DNA of 64,000 bases from Leclercia sp. LSNIH1. Its GTDB lineage: Bacteria > Pseudomonadota > Gammaproteobacteria > Enterobacterales > Enterobacteriaceae. Within the stretch, counting starts at the first letter, position 1. The number at the start of each line of letters is the position of its first letter. Positions 21,989 to 32,179 of this stretch are shown here, in pieces. The position numbers and the translations under genes are program-made. The notes beneath the pieces were generated by a model. That model searched no databases. It saw only the letters and a list, made by a program, of their open reading frames with translations, and was not told the origin of the DNA. The DNA lies in the NCBI RefSeq assembly GCF_002902985.1, contig NZ_CP026167.1, forward strand, positions 4,402,001 through 4,466,000, in the 5' to 3' direction.

Positions 21989-23998
21989 TTATTGAAAAAA
22001 TTGCCATTGCAAAACCGTCTGCTTCAGCTCCTGACAGCGCTGACTGTCCAGCTGCGCCAGCGCCTGGCCCGCTTCGCTGCGCAGATAATTCAGTAACGCC
22101 TTGCGCCCGTTCAGCCCCAGACTCTGGCTCAGAGCGCCGTCGTCCCGGTCCTGCTCGATTTTGCCCCGCAAGCCTGCCAGGGGCAGAACCGTTGACCGCA
22201 GCAGGCGCGTCAGACTGGCAAACGACGCCGTGAGGGGGCGATGCGCAAAAGCAAATCCGGCCAGCTCCAGCCAGTCATCATCATTAAGGGTAGACTCACC
22301 CGCGGGCTCTACCGGGATCTTTTCTCCGTTCATGCGTTCAATCACTGCGGCATCACGACAGAGCCGCTGATGCTCGCGCTGACACAGCGCCTGCCCCGCC
22401 GGGCTAAGCGGCAGGAGTGCCATCGCCGTGAAGCAGCCGCTACTGGCCTCCCGGTGGCTCCCCATGCGCACCAGCACAAAACCGCAGCGCTGCCAGAAAC
22501 GCCAGAGCGCGTCGGTGTAACCAAAGCTCACAGAAAGGTAGTCGAGGCTCGTCTGCTGGCAGGCCGCGGCCACCAGCGCCCGGCCAATGCCTTCGCGCTG
22601 GCGGGCAGGATGAACGGCTACGCGGGTCACCCGTCTCGCGCTCAGCGTTGCCGCCAGGGGCGAGCCCCCGTGTGCCGCCAAAGATTGCGCCACCAGATTA
22701 CCGCGCGGACGCCGGTAGCCCGCCCATACCGCCTGGCTGAGCGCCGGGCTTAAGCCTCCCTCCTCCACCAGCCACAGCGCGCCGCAGACGCTCTCCCCTG
22801 CCCGGGCGACGGCAAAATGCTGTCCGGGGGCATCCATCATGCGTCGCAGATCGAGGGGGGATGTCCGGTAGTGGGCCGCGCAAAGCAGTTTATAGACCGC
22901 CGCCGGGAGCGCAGGGGCGCGGTTCCAGGCCTCCTGCTCCAGGGTTGCGTAGCCGATCTCCCCCAGCGGGATGCTGTCGTCGGGCTCATCATCAAACAGC
23001 AGCACCTGGGCGATAAGGCGCTCCAGCGGGCAGCCTGACGCCCAGCGCACCGGGGTGGAGAGGGTGAAGTAACGCAGCCCGGCAAAACGGGCGCAGAACT
23101 TCAGCAGGAACCCCCTGCCGGTGCCCTCATAGCCCTGCACCGTGGTGGTAAGCAGGACCCGGGGGAAGCGCGTCACCAGCCGCTCCAGCAGCGGGCCGGG
23201 AATGGCCGCCGCCTCATCAACCATCAACCAGTCGGCATGTTCGTCCGAGGCCAGCAGGGCGTCAGGGGCCATAAAGCGATAGCGCTCACCGCCGAAACGG
23301 GCAATGACGTCGGTCGCCGCCCTGGCGGGAGCGGTGACAATGGCGTTGCCCGTAATGCGATGCAACAGCATGCCCGCCAGCGCCGACTTGCCGCGCCCGC
23401 GCGGAGCGGTGACGGCAGCGATGCCTTCGGGCATGGTAATGAGCTGGTCGAGTATCGCGGCCTGCTCGCTCTGGGGCTCGCCGTTGGCTGGATGCCAGTC
23501 GGGTGCGGGTGGCGTTGGCGTAAGCATAAAAGGCTCGCCCTGCTGCCAGCGTAACACCTGCGGATCGCCCAGGATGTGGCGGCAGAAGCGGTCAATAAAG
23601 CGCGGCGTAGGGATGGGCTCTGGCCTGTCGCTCCAGCGCAGGGAATCCTGGTCGGGAATTTTTGGCCACTGCGTCAGGGCGGGGGTGAGTAAAACCAGTA
23701 GACTGCCGGCTCGCAGGGTGCCCGCCACGGCAGCAAAGGCCGAGACGTCGAAGCCGTGCCGGGCGTCGAAGATAGCGTGAAGAAACTCACGGCCCAGCAG
23801 CCGATGCAGCGCTTGGGGCGCGCAGGATGGCGGCTGCGGGGCATCAGCGCCAATCCACAGCCACTCCCCGGGATACTCCTCTTTCAACAGCCGCGCCTGC
23901 TGCTGCGTCCAGGTTTCATCCCCGCTCAGCACCAGCAGCCGCCGGTGCCCTTCCCGCGCCAGTTGTTCAGGCAGGCCTGATAAATTCATCCCTGACAT
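21989..23998 (-). CDS. tmcA: tRNA(Met) cytidine acetyltransferase TmcA
   Basis: ATP- and acetyl-CoA-dependent enzyme that forms N4-acetylcytidine at the wobble base of elongator tRNA-Met. The 669 residues contain an N-terminal DUF1726 domain, a helicase-like ATPase with Walker A GRGKS at 201-205 and Walker B LMVDEAAAIPG, and a GNAT domain with an acetyl-CoA loop (RQREGIGRALVAA). The C-terminal tRNA-binding tail follows. It starts six bases after the ypfJ stop, so it is coupled to ypfJ. Confidence 0.95.
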   Translation of the reverse strand: MSGMNLSGLPEQLAREGHRRLLVLSGDETWTQQQARLLKEEYPGEWLWIGADAPQPPSCAPQALHRLLGREFLHAIFDARHGFDVSAFAAVAGTLRAGSLLVLLTPALTQWPKIPDQDSLRWSDRPEPIPTPRFIDRFCRHILGDPQVLRWQQGEPFMLTPTPPAPDWHPANGEPQSEQAAILDQLITMPEGIAAVTAPRGRGKSALAGMLLHRITGNAIVTAPARAATDVIARFGGERYRFMAPDALLASDEHADWLMVDEAAAIPGPLLERLVTRFPRVLLTTTVQGYEGTGRGFLLKFCARFAGLRYFTLSTPVRWASGCPLERLIAQVLLFDDEPDDSIPLGEIGYATLEQEAWNRAPALPAAVYKLLCAAHYRTSPLDLRRMMDAPGQHFAVARAGESVCGALWLVEEGGLSPALSQAVWAGYRRPRGNLVAQSLAAHGGSPLAATLSARRVTRVAVHPARQREGIGRALVAAACQQTSLDYLSVSFGYTDALWRFWQRCGFVLVRMGSHREASSGCFTAMALLPLSPAGQALCQREHQRLCRDAAVIERMNGEKIPVEPAGESTLNDDDWLELAGFAFAHRPLTASFASLTRLLRSTVLPLAGLRGKIEQDRDDGALSQSLGLNGRKALLNYLRSEAGQALAQLDSQRCQELKQTVLQWQFFQ

Positions 23999-24004
23999 TG
24001 AAGA

Positions 24005-24868
24005 TTACAGCGCCTTGCCGAAGGTATTGCATTGTGCCGGATCGCCGCCGTCAAAGCCCTTTTTGAACCAGTTATAGCGCTGTTCTGACGTACCGTGCGT
24101 AAAGCTGTCTGGCACGACATGACCCTGACTTTGCTGTTGCAAACGGTCATCGCCAATGGCGTGGGCCGCGTTGAGGGCCTCTTCCAGATCGCCCGCCTCC
24201 AGCACGCCCTCCTGCTGCATCTTGTGACCCCAGACGCCGGCAAAGCAGTCGGCCTGCAGTTCCATGCGTACCGACAGGGCATTCACCTCTTTCTCGCTGG
24301 CATTCTGCTGCAGCTGACGCACTTTAGGTTCAATCCCGAGCAGTTTTTGCACGTGATGGCCGACTTCATGGGCGATAACATAGCCCTGGGCAAAGTCGCC
24401 GTCGGCGCCCAGCTTATGTTTCATGTCATCGTAGAAGGAGAGATCGATATAGACGGTAGAGTCAGCAGGACAGTAGAACGGACCCATGACCGATTGTCCG
24501 GTGCCGCAGCCGGTGCGGGTGGCGCCGCGATACATCACCAGCTTCGGTTGCTGGTAGGTACGGCCCATTTTTTCAAACAGCTGGCCCCAGGTATCTTCCG
24601 TGGTGGCGAGAATGACCGACGTAAATTTCGCCGCCTCGTCTTCGCTCGGGCTGATGGAGCGCGTTGCCTGCTGCTGTTGCTGAATCGGTTGCCCGATTAA
24701 CAGCCCGCTCAGGTCGACCCCGTAGTAGCCCGCCACCACGACCACCAGCAAAATAATAATGCCGCCCTTGCCTCCCGGCAGGCGAAATCCCGGGCCGCCC
24801 ATTGACGGGCCCCTACTGCTGCGTCTGTCATCCACATTGTCACTTTCGCGACGCCCTTGCCAGCGCAT
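24005..24868 (-). CDS. ypfJ: Putative neutral zinc metallopeptidase YpfJ
   Basis: A 287-residue membrane-anchored protein of the zinc_peptidase (DUF1058/YpfJ) family. After a charged N-terminus it has one transmembrane helix (about residues 35-55), then a domain containing HEVGHHVQ, an HExxH zinc site, and [11 protein letters not shown] with a likely third ligand. The frame is open upstream, but homology sets the start at MRWQGRRES. tmcA follows at once. Protease activity has not been clearly shown for the E. coli protein. Confidence 0.92.
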   Translation of the reverse strand: MRWQGRRESDNVDDRRSSRGPSMGGPGFRLPGGKGGIIILLVVVVAGYYGVDLSGLLIGQPIQQQQQATRSISPSEDEAAKFTSVILATTEDTWGQLFEKMGRTYQQPKLVMYRGATRTGCGTGQSVMGPFYCPADSTVYIDLSFYDDMKHKLGADGDFAQGYVIAHEVGHHVQKLLGIEPKVRQLQQNASEKEVNALSVRMELQADCFAGVWGHKMQQEGVLEAGDLEEALNAAHAIGDDRLQQQSQGHVVPDSFTHGTSEQRYNWFKKGFDGGDPAQCNTFGKAL

Positions 24869-24954
24869 AATCCCACCTCGAAAAATATCATCTTGATAAC
24901 AGGTATGATCGTAGGCGCTTCGAAGCAAGATTACCACAGGAAACAGGAGTGAGA

Positions 24955-24982
24955 TGCCAGAGGAGGCTGTGCTCCTCTGGCA
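24955..24982 (-). terminator. purC 3' hairpin
   Basis: TGCCAGAGGAG and CTCCTCTGGCA are perfect 11-base arms with a 6-base loop, 12 bases after the purC stop. The T content after it on the minus strand is poor, so it may terminate weakly or protect the purC mRNA end. Confidence 0.6.
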
Positions 24983-24994
24983 GGTAGGGCAGGA

Positions 24995-25708
24995 TTAATC
25001 GAGTTTAACACCCAGACGGTGAGCAACGGCTTCGTACGCTTCAATCAGGCCGCCCAGGCTTTGGCGGAAGCGGTCTTTGTCCATTTTATCCAGGGTCTCT
25101 TTGTCCCACAGGCGGCTGCCGTCCGGGGAGAATTCATCACCCAGCACCACCTCACCTTTATACAATCCGAATTCCAGTTTGAAGTCGACCAGAATGAGGC
25201 CCGCGTCGTCAAAGAGCTTCTTCAGCACGTCATTGGCTTTGAAGGTCAGCTCCTGCATACGCGCCAGATTCTCTTTGCTCACCCAGCCAAAGGTTTCGCA
25301 GTAAGATTCGTTGACCATCGGGTCGTGCATGGCGTCGTTTTTCAGGAACAGGTCGAACAGCGGTGGGTTCAGCTCCATGCCCTCTTCGATGCCCAGACGC
25401 TTCACCAGGGAGCCCGCGGCGCGGTTACGGACGACACATTCAACCGGCACCATGTCCAGCTTCTTCACCAGACACTCTGTATCGGACAGTAACGCTTCCA
25501 TCTGCGTCGGGATACCCGCCTCTTCGAGCTTGCTCATAATGAAGTGGTTGAACTTGTTGTTCACCATGCCTTTACGGTCAAACTGCTCAATGCGCGCGCC
25601 ATCTCCTGCTGACGTATCATTGCGGAACTCGAGCACCAACAGATCCGGGTTTTCGGTGCTGTATACGGTTTTCGCTTTGCCACGATACAACTCAGCTTGC
25701 TTCTGCAT
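24995..25708 (-). CDS. purC: SAICAR synthetase PurC
   Basis: Joins CAIR and aspartate with ATP to make SAICAR in purine synthesis. The 237 residues equal E. coli PurC and carry [11 protein letters not shown] (ATP-binding Lys region) and the [10 protein letters not shown] substrate loop. The start MQKQAEL at 25708 is chosen because AGGAG lies eight bases upstream; the ATG two codons earlier would be too close to that ribosome site. The upstream PurR box indicates purine repression. Confidence 0.97.
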   Translation of the reverse strand: MQKQAELYRGKAKTVYSTENPDLLVLEFRNDTSAGDGARIEQFDRKGMVNNKFNHFIMSKLEEAGIPTQMEALLSDTECLVKKLDMVPVECVVRNRAAGSLVKRLGIEEGMELNPPLFDLFLKNDAMHDPMVNESYCETFGWVSKENLARMQELTFKANDVLKKLFDDAGLILVDFKLEFGLYKGEVVLGDEFSPDGSRLWDKETLDKMDKDRFRQSLGGLIEAYEAVAHRLGVKLD

Positions 25709-25760
25709 CTTCATTACTCCTGGTGTGATGATTTGTGTTCAAAACTGGAGATATTATGCC

Positions 25761-25776
25761 ACGCACACGTTTGCGT
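25761..25776 (-). promoter_or_regulatory. PurR operator of purC
   Basis: On the minus strand ACGCAAACGTGTGCGT fits the PurR consensus ANGCAANCGNTTNCNT with one mismatch, just upstream of a CATAAT -10 element (about 25758-25753) and 53 bases before the gene. Confidence 0.85.
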
Positions 25777-25787
25777 AGCACGAAAAT

Positions 25788-25812
25788 TAAAAGGGCTGGA
25801 TTAACCAGCCCC
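25788..25812 (-). terminator. Terminator of dapA-bamC
   Basis: GGCTGG/CCAGCC stem with a 5-base loop, A-rich on one side and T-rich on the other, right after the bamC stop on the minus strand. It separates bamC from the purC promoter. Confidence 0.8.
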
Positions 25813-25817
25813 TTTTT

Positions 25818-26852
25818 TTACTTGCTGAATGCCGCCTGAAGGACAGCGACCAGCGCATCATTCTGCGACTGGGTCAGCGTATGGCCTTTCGGATCGATAA
25901 ACTGCAGGCTGCTACGGTTGTCCAGATCGCCGACCTGAAGTTTGTAATCGCCCGAAGCCAGACCCGGATCGCGTACGCCCAGCTCTTCCCAGCTGCTGTC
26001 AGAGAGCGGTTTGTAGGTGAGCGTCATGCTGCCGGTTGAGCGGGTGCTGTCGGTGACTTTCATGCCGACACGCTCAAGGGTGGAAGGCAGACGCTGCCAG
26101 ACCTGGTTGAACGGACCACGCACTACCAGCATTGGCAGACCGGTATCGTCGGCAGCGCTCTGCACGTCGAAGGTGGCACCATTACGGTTCTGAGCAGCAT
26201 TCGCCGCGTCGGTGGCGCTCTTATCAAGACCCGCAGCAATCACGTTAAGCAGTTCGGTGCTGTAACGCTGCATGGATGCCGCGTCGGCAACCGGTTTGCC
26301 CGCCTGCTCCAGGTTGATGAGTTTAACCACCACCGCCTGCTGATAACCCTGAGGTTTAACAGAGACTTGATAGCGCCCACGGTACTGCTGGTCTTCATCC
26401 AGACGGCTCCATTCGATCCAGTCTGTCGTCAGCGTCTGGCTGGCATCGTCGCGCTGGGTAATCGCGTAGTTCTTCGACTGAAGTACGCTCACCACCTGCG
26501 GCCACAGCCCGGCATTGCGCGCGCTCTCAACCTGCAGCGTCGCGGTATCGCCGGTGAACTGAGTACGCGCCCCGCTTACCAGCGCCAGAGGCTGTGCTGG
26601 CGGACGAATATCAAGCGCTTTGCCTACCGCGCCGCTACCGTTGGCAACCGGAATGTTGTAGTCGCCATTCTGAATGGGCAGGATCATGCCAGCAGGTGCA
26701 TGAAGTTCAGCAAGCGGCGCAGCATCCAGATAGGATTCGTCACCGCTCACCTGGCGCTTGTAGCGTGAATCTGAGCTACAGGCCGCGAGCAGCATAACAA
26801 GCGAAACACCCGCAACCTTCACCAGGCGCGACTTCTGTACTGAGTAAGCCAT
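25818..26852 (-). CDS. bamC: Outer membrane assembly lipoprotein BamC
   Basis: Lipoprotein subunit of the BAM complex, which folds and inserts outer-membrane beta-barrel proteins. Signal peptide with lipobox LAAC and lipidated Cys25, then the unstructured BamD-binding segment (about 26-100) and two helix-grip domains. The 344 residues equal E. coli BamC (NlpB) when started at MAYSVQKSR. It lies 16 bases downstream of dapA in the same operon. Confidence 0.96.
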   Translation of the reverse strand: MAYSVQKSRLVKVAGVSLVMLLAACSSDSRYKRQVSGDESYLDAAPLAELHAPAGMILPIQNGDYNIPVANGSGAVGKALDIRPPAQPLALVSGARTQFTGDTATLQVESARNAGLWPQVVSVLQSKNYAITQRDDASQTLTTDWIEWSRLDEDQQYRGRYQVSVKPQGYQQAVVVKLINLEQAGKPVADAASMQRYSTELLNVIAAGLDKSATDAANAAQNRNGATFDVQSAADDTGLPMLVVRGPFNQVWQRLPSTLERVGMKVTDSTRSTGSMTLTYKPLSDSSWEELGVRDPGLASGDYKLQVGDLDNRSSLQFIDPKGHTLTQSQNDALVAVLQAAFSK

Positions 26853-26868
26853 CAAATCTCCCTAAACT

Positions 26869-27747
26869 TTACAGCAGACCGGCATGCTTCAGCGCCGCAG
26901 TGACCGTTTCACGACCGTGGTCGGTAATCGGGGTCATTGGCAGACGCAGCGTATCGGTCGCTACAAGTCCCAACTCCTTACATGCCCATTTCACTGGGAT
27001 TGGATTGGGTTCGACAAATAATTTGTTGTGCAGCGGCATCAGACGCTGGTTAATCACACGCGCTTCCTGGAAATGACCAGCCGCAGCCAGTTTACACATT
27101 TCAGCCATATCGCGGGCTGCAACGTTAGAGGTCACGGAAATCACGCCGTGGCCGCCGAGCTGCATAAAGTCCAGCGAGGTCGCATCATCGCCACTCAGCA
27201 GAATAAAGTCGTCTGAAACCAGCTCTTTGATCTGATGAACGCGGCTTAAGTTCCCGGTCGCCTCTTTAATACCGATAATATTTTTTACTTTCGCGAGGCG
27301 GCCTACCGTTTCTGGCAGCATATCGCAGCCAGTGCGCGACGGCACATTATACAGAATTTGTGGCAAGTCAGTATGTTCAGCGATGGCTTTGAAATGCTGG
27401 AACAGACCTTCCTGGGTAGGACGGTTGTAGTATGGGGTTACCGTCAGGCATCCCACCACACCACTGTCGTTGAAGCGCTGGGTCAGACTGATGGCTTCAG
27501 CCGTGGCGTTGGCACCTGTACCAGCGATAACCGGGATACGCCCGTCAGCCAGTTCAAGGGTCATCAACACCACTTCGCCATGCTCTTCGTGGCTCAACGT
27601 AGCAGACTCACCGGTAGTTCCTACCGAAACAATCGCCGAGGTTCCGCTGGCGACATGATAATCAATCAGTTTCTTCAGGCTTGACCGGCAGACATTACCT
27701 TTCTCATCCATCGGTGTTACAAGCGCGACAATACTTCCCGTGAACAT
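26869..27747 (-). CDS. dapA: 4-hydroxy-tetrahydrodipicolinate synthase
   Basis: Condenses pyruvate with aspartate semialdehyde at the entry to the diaminopimelate/lysine branch. The 292 residues equal E. coli DapA. The Schiff-base lysine is in GIKEATG near residue 161 and the catalytic Tyr in [12 protein letters not shown] near residue 133; GTTGESATL near residue 43 is the substrate loop. It is cotranscribed with bamC and diverges from gcvR. Likely feedback-inhibited by lysine, as known for the enzyme. Confidence 0.97.
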   Translation of the reverse strand: MFTGSIVALVTPMDEKGNVCRSSLKKLIDYHVASGTSAIVSVGTTGESATLSHEEHGEVVLMTLELADGRIPVIAGTGANATAEAISLTQRFNDSGVVGCLTVTPYYNRPTQEGLFQHFKAIAEHTDLPQILYNVPSRTGCDMLPETVGRLAKVKNIIGIKEATGNLSRVHQIKELVSDDFILLSGDDATSLDFMQLGGHGVISVTSNVAARDMAEMCKLAAAGHFQEARVINQRLMPLHNKLFVEPNPIPVKWACKELGLVATDTLRLPMTPITDHGRETVTAALKHAGLL

Positions 27748-27892
27748 GGGCCATCCTCTGTGCGTACAAGAGCCTCAATGGTACGTTTGGTGCTGTAATA
27801 AAAGCAAGCGACGTGAGACCTCCAGGTTATTGTATGCCGGTTTTTTTTATGCTTTCCTTAGAAAGACTAAACCAAGCAAAGGAAGAACAGGT

Positions 27893-28462
27893 TTGACAAC
27901 CTCATCACAACATTACCTGGTTATTACTGCGCTGGGTGCCGACAGGCCGGGGATCGTGAACACCATCACCCGCCACGTCAGTAGCTGCGGCTGCAACATC
28001 GAAGACAGCCGCCTGGCGATGCTGGGTGAAGAGTTTACTTTCATCATGCTGCTTTCCGGGTCGTGGAATGCGATTACCCTGATTGAATCGACCCTGCCGT
28101 TAAAAGGCGCAGAGCTGGATCTGCTGATCGTGATGAAGCGCACCACCGCGCGCCCGCAGCCTGCCCTGCCGGCTACCGTCTGGGTCCAGGTGGAAGTGAC
28201 TGACTCCCCGCATTTAATCGAACGCTTTACCGCCCTGTTTGACAGCCACCAGATGAATATCGCCGAGCTGGTCTCGCGGACGCAACCGGGCAAAGATGAC
28301 GCCGTGCCGAAACTGTTTATTCAGATCACCGCCCACAGCCCGGCGTCGCGGGATGCCTCAAATATCGAGCAAGCGTTCAAAGCCCTCTGTACAGAACTGA
28401 ATGCTCAAGGCAGTATTAACGTCGTCAATTATTCCCAGTATGAACAGGATGGAGTTGAGTAA
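27893..28462 (+). CDS. gcvR: Glycine cleavage system regulator GcvR
   Basis: Cytoplasmic ACT-domain protein that binds GcvA in the presence of glycine and prevents activation of gcvTHP. 189 residues with two ACT domains, about 8-75 and 92-170. The start is a TTG at 27893: it begins at TSSQHYLVITALG exactly as E. coli GcvR does, and GGAAG lies upstream. The frame continues upstream to 27740 but without homology. Its stop overlaps the bcp start by one base (TAATG), so the two are coupled. Confidence 0.93.
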   Translation: MTTSSQHYLVITALGADRPGIVNTITRHVSSCGCNIEDSRLAMLGEEFTFIMLLSGSWNAITLIESTLPLKGAELDLLIVMKRTTARPQPALPATVWVQVEVTDSPHLIERFTALFDSHQMNIAELVSRTQPGKDDAVPKLFIQITAHSPASRDASNIEQAFKALCTELNAQGSINVVNYSQYEQDGVE

Positions 28463-28932
28463 TGAATCCACTGAAAGCCGGTGACATCGCACCGAAATTT
28501 AGCTTGCCCGATCAAGACGGTGAGCAAGTAAATTTGACCGACTTCCAGGGACAGCGTGTACTGGTCTATTTCTACCCGAAAGCCATGACCCCAGGCTGTA
28601 CCGTACAAGCCTGCGGCTTACGCGATAACATGGACGAGTTGAAAACCGCCGGCGTCGAAGTGCTGGGTATCAGCACCGACAAACCGGAAAAACTGTCTCG
28701 TTTCGCCGAAAAAGAGCTGCTTAACTTCACGCTGCTTTCTGACGAAGATCACCAGGTTTGCAACGCGTTTGGCGTCTGGGGTGAGAAAACCTTTATGGGT
28801 AAAACCTATGACGGTATCCACCGCATCAGCTTCCTGATCGACGCTGACGGCAAAGTTGAACACGTGTTTGATGACTTCAAAACCAGCAATCACCACGATG
28901 TGGTGCTGGAATGGGTGAAAGCGAACGCCTGA
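28462..28932 (+). CDS. bcp: Thiol peroxidase Bcp (peroxiredoxin Q)
   Basis: Thioredoxin-dependent peroxiredoxin reducing H2O2 and organic peroxides in the cytoplasm. 156 residues with peroxidatic Cys46 and nearby resolving Cys51 in PGCTVQACGLRD, the arrangement of E. coli Bcp. Translationally coupled to gcvR. In E. coli the hyf hydrogenase-4 operon follows; here a REP pair and perM follow directly. Confidence 0.96.
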   Translation: MNPLKAGDIAPKFSLPDQDGEQVNLTDFQGQRVLVYFYPKAMTPGCTVQACGLRDNMDELKTAGVEVLGISTDKPEKLSRFAEKELLNFTLLSDEDHQVCNAFGVWGEKTFMGKTYDGIHRISFLIDADGKVEHVFDDFKTSNHHDVVLEWVKANA

Positions 28933-28951
28933 TTTGGCTCTTCGCTTGTTT

Positions 28952-29021
28952 GGCCGGGTGGCGCTACGCTTACCCGGCCTACAAAATCCATAGGCCCGTG
29001 CAAGCGTTAGCGCCGCCGGGC
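28952..29021. repeat. REP pair between bcp and perM
   Basis: First unit GGCCGGGTGGCG...ACCCGGCC at 28952-28979, second inverted unit at about 28993-29021, filling the convergent gap where E. coli has hyf and focB. Confidence 0.75.
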
Positions 29022-29027
29022 AACAGC

Positions 29028-30089
29028 CTACTCCTCCACTGCCGGCACATCCGGCCAGGCATGCACCACCGCTTTAACCAGCGTGGCCAGCGGGATCGCG
29101 AAGAAGACTCCCCAGAATCCCCATAATCCGCCAAAAATTACTACCGACAGAATAATGACGAGTGGGTGCAGGTTTACCGCTTCCGAGAACAGCACCGGAA
29201 CCAGCAGGTTTCCGTCCAGCCCCTGAATAATCAGATAGACGACGAAACAGCTCCAGAACTCGGTGCCCAGACCAAACTGGAAGAGCGCCACGCCCACTAC
29301 CGGAATGGTGACCACAAACGCCCCGATATAGGGAATCAGCACCGAGAAGCCTACCAGCACCGCCAGCAGTAGCGAGTAGTTCAGGCCGAAGATTAAGAAG
29401 CCAATCCAGGTGGCAACCCCAACGACAATCATCTCCAGCACTTTGCCGCGAATGTAGTTGGTGATCTGCTGGTTCATCTCCTTCCACACCTGCCCTGCCA
29501 GCCCACGGTTACGCGGCAGGACGCGGCGCACCGCGTTAAGCATCTGATCTTTGTCCTTGACCAGGAAGAAGACCATCAGCGGCACCAGCACCAGATAGAC
29601 CGCCAGCGTCAGCAGGCCCACCAGCGACGCGAGGGAGAATTTGACCACCGTATCCCCCATCGTCATGATGCGGGTGCGCATGTTCTCAGCCATGGCATCA
29701 ATGATGCCCGCATCCATCAGGGCTGGATAGCGGCGCGGCAGGGTGGCGGCAAAGTCAGAGAGTTTGCTGAGCATCCCCGGCATATCGCGGATGAGATTGA
29801 TCCCCTGCTGCCAGGCGATCGGCAATACTACAAAGGACATCACCATCAGGATGCCGACAAAAAAGACCAGCACGATGATGCTGGCCCAGCGGCGGGAACA
29901 GCCAATATTTTCCAGCCGGACGGTAGGCCACTCCAGTAAATAGGCGAGCACGATTGCCACCAGTAGCGGCGCCAGCAGCCCGCTAAAGAAGAAGAGGATG
30001 CCAAAACCGGCAACCAGAATAATCAGCAAAGCAATGGCCTCAGGATCGCTAAAACGTCGGCGGTACCACTGCATTAATAACTCGAGCAT
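29028..30089 (-). CDS. perM: AI-2E family transporter / permease PerM
   Basis: A 353-residue inner-membrane protein of the AI-2 exporter (PerM/TqsA) family, with about eight hydrophobic segments starting near residue 17 and a soluble loop between about residues 95 and 150. The E. coli homologue's substrate is not established. It diverges from bepA. Confidence 0.92.
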   Translation of the reverse strand: MLELLMQWYRRRFSDPEAIALLIILVAGFGILFFFSGLLAPLLVAIVLAYLLEWPTVRLENIGCSRRWASIIVLVFFVGILMVMSFVVLPIAWQQGINLIRDMPGMLSKLSDFAATLPRRYPALMDAGIIDAMAENMRTRIMTMGDTVVKFSLASLVGLLTLAVYLVLVPLMVFFLVKDKDQMLNAVRRVLPRNRGLAGQVWKEMNQQITNYIRGKVLEMIVVGVATWIGFLIFGLNYSLLLAVLVGFSVLIPYIGAFVVTIPVVGVALFQFGLGTEFWSCFVVYLIIQGLDGNLLVPVLFSEAVNLHPLVIILSVVIFGGLWGFWGVFFAIPLATLVKAVVHAWPDVPAVEE

Positions 30090-30253
30090 TCAACCCTTCC
30101 CTGAAGATATTGGCGGAACGTAAAGAGTGAATTGTATCGAAGAGTTAATGAAAAGACTTTCGCTTTTTCTTGCTCCGTCACAAAACGCAAAAGCCTGAAA
30201 AGAGGGATTTTCTTATCGCCCTGAGGCGCATACACTTGCAGAGCAGCCGCAGA

Positions 30254-30281
30254 TGAACGATATGCGGGTTCTTCGGTCAAA
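30254..30281 (+). promoter_or_regulatory. Putative sigma-E promoter of bepA
   Basis: TGAACGA (30254-30260), 16 bases, then TCAAA (30277-30281), close to the sigma-E pattern GGAACTT-N16-TCNAA. Transcription would start near 30288, 24 bases before the ATG. bepA is a sigma-E gene in E. coli. Confidence 0.5.
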
Positions 30282-30311
30282 TTAGCACACCCACCAGACA
30301 GGACAGAGGTT

Positions 30312-31775
30312 ATGTTCAGGCAGTTGAAAAAAACGTTGGTTGCGACGCTCATCGCTGCGCTGACCGCTGGCCAGATGATGCCAGCCTTCGCTGACTCTGC
30401 AGACGCATTGCCGGATATGGGCACCTCGGCAGGAAGCACGCTCTCCATTGGTCAGGAGATGCAAATGGGCGATTTCTACGTGCGCCAGCTGCGCGGCAGT
30501 GCGCCGTTGATCAACGATCCATTGCTGGTGCAGTACATCAATTCGCTGGGGATGCGCCTTGTCTCCCACGCGGATTCGGTAAAGACCCCTTTCCACTTCT
30601 ATTTGATCAATAACGACGAGATCAACGCCTTCGCCTTCTTCGGCGGCAACGTGGTGCTGCACTCGGCGTTATTCCGCTATGCCGACAACGAAAGCCAGCT
30701 GGCCTCGGTAATGGCGCACGAAATTTCTCACGTCACCCAGCGTCACCTGGCGCGCGCGATGGAAGATCAGAAGCGCAGCGCCCCGCTCACCTGGGTGGGC
30801 GCACTGGGCTCTATCCTGCTGGCGATGGCGAGCCCGCAAGCGGGTATGGCCGCGCTGACCGGTACCCTGGCGGGCACCCGTCAGGGGATGATCAGCTTTA
30901 CCCAGCAAAATGAACAGGAAGCGGACCGCATCGGTATTCAGGTACTGCAACGCTCCGGGTTCGACCCGCAGGCGATGCCGAACTTCCTCGAAAAGTTACT
31001 CGACCGGGCGCGCTACTCCTCGCGTCCGCCGGAAATTCTGCTGACTCACCCCCTGCCGGAAAGCCGTCTCTCGGATGCCCGCAACCGCGCCAACCAGATG
31101 CGTCCGGTGGTGGCGCAGTCCTCAGAAGATTTCTATATGGCGAAGGTCAGAACCCTCGGCATGTACAACTCGGGGCGCAACCAGCTGACCAACGATCTGC
31201 TCGATGCCCTGAATAAAGGCAACGTGCGTGAACAGCGTGCCGCCCGGTATGGCCGTGCCTTACAGGCAATGGAGGCCAGCAATTATGACGAGGCGCGCAA
31301 AAACCTGCAGCCGCTGCTGGCCGCAGAGGCCAACAATGCCTGGTATCTTGATCTGGCAACTGACATCGACTTAGGGCAGAAAAAAGCCCAGGATGCGATC
31401 AACCGTCTGAAAGGCGCCCGTGACCTGCGCAATAACCCGGTCCTGCAACTCAACCTGGCGAATGCTTACTTACAGGGTGGACAGCCGCAGGAAGCCGCGC
31501 CCATTCTCAACCGCTACACCTTCAATAATAAAGATGATCCTAACGGCTGGGATCTGCTGGCCCAGGCGGAAGCCGCGCTCGGCCATCGCGATCAGGAGCT
31601 GGCTGCCCGCGCCGAAGGTTATGCCCTGGCCGGACGTCTGGATCAGGCCATCTCCCTGCTGAGCAGCGCCAGCTCGCAGGTGAAACTCGGCAGCCTGCAA
31701 CAGGCCCGTTACGATGCCCGTATCGATCAGTTGCGCCAGCTGCAGCAGCGCTATCGCGCGTATGAAAAGATGTAA
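30312..31775 (+). CDS. bepA: Periplasmic metalloprotease/chaperone BepA
   Basis: M48-family zinc protease with a C-terminal TPR domain. It promotes LptD maturation and degrades stalled outer-membrane proteins at the BAM complex. 487 residues: signal peptide with cleavage after AFA near residue 27, protease domain with [10 protein letters not shown] near residue 136 and the third ligand Glu in EQEADRIG, then TPR repeats from about residue 310. yfgD follows after 11 bases. The promoter looks sigma-E dependent. Confidence 0.96.
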   Translation: MFRQLKKTLVATLIAALTAGQMMPAFADSADALPDMGTSAGSTLSIGQEMQMGDFYVRQLRGSAPLINDPLLVQYINSLGMRLVSHADSVKTPFHFYLINNDEINAFAFFGGNVVLHSALFRYADNESQLASVMAHEISHVTQRHLARAMEDQKRSAPLTWVGALGSILLAMASPQAGMAALTGTLAGTRQGMISFTQQNEQEADRIGIQVLQRSGFDPQAMPNFLEKLLDRARYSSRPPEILLTHPLPESRLSDARNRANQMRPVVAQSSEDFYMAKVRTLGMYNSGRNQLTNDLLDALNKGNVREQRAARYGRALQAMEASNYDEARKNLQPLLAAEANNAWYLDLATDIDLGQKKAQDAINRLKGARDLRNNPVLQLNLANAYLQGGQPQEAAPILNRYTFNNKDDPNGWDLLAQAEAALGHRDQELAARAEGYALAGRLDQAISLLSSASSQVKLGSLQQARYDARIDQLRQLQQRYRAYEKM

Positions 31776-31786
31776 AAGGAGAAAAG

Positions 31787-32146
31787 ATGTCTGACGCGGT
31801 TACGATCTACCATAACCCTCGCTGCTCAAAGAGCCGCGAAACCCTGAACCTGCTGAAAGCCAACGACGTTGAGCCGCAGGTGGTGCTCTATCTGGATACG
31901 CCGCCGGATGCCGACACCCTCCGCACGCTGCTCGCCCAGTTGGGAATGACCAGCGCCAGAGCGTTAATGCGCCAGAAAGAGGAGCTTTACAGAGAGTTGC
32001 GTCTGGCAGACAGCGCGCTCAGTGAAGATGAGTTAATTCAGGCGATGGTGGAGCATCCGAAGCTGATTGAGCGCCCGATTGTGGTGGCCAACGGCCAAGC
32101 CCGGATTGGCCGCCCGCCTGAGCAGGTGCTTGAGATTGTGAAGTAA
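31787..32146 (+). CDS. yfgD: ArsC-family protein YfgD
   Basis: A 119-residue glutaredoxin-like arsenate reductase family protein. Catalytic-type Cys13 is in YHNPRCSKSRET, followed by the family sequence RQKEELYRELRL and RPIVVANGQARIGRPP, which retain Arg residues typical of ArsC. So arsenate reduction with glutathione is plausible, though no ars operon is near and the E. coli gene has not been proved to act on arsenate. Cotranscribed with bepA. Confidence 0.92.
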   Translation: MSDAVTIYHNPRCSKSRETLNLLKANDVEPQVVLYLDTPPDADTLRTLLAQLGMTSARALMRQKEELYRELRLADSALSEDELIQAMVEHPKLIERPIVVANGQARIGRPPEQVLEIVK

Positions 32147-32154
32147 GCAGGAAT

Positions 32155-32179
32155 GGCCCGGTAGCGCGTGCGCCGGGCC
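32155..32179. repeat. Single REP palindrome before hda stop
   Basis: GGCCCGG and CCGGGCC, 7-base arms around an 11-base spacer, between convergent yfgD and hda; its last base is also the last base of the hda stop codon. Confidence 0.6.

Noticed and set aside
27740..27892. N-terminal extension of GcvR
   Set aside because: The extra 51 codons overlap the dapA start and promoter region and have no homology; the TTG at 27893 gives the known GcvR.
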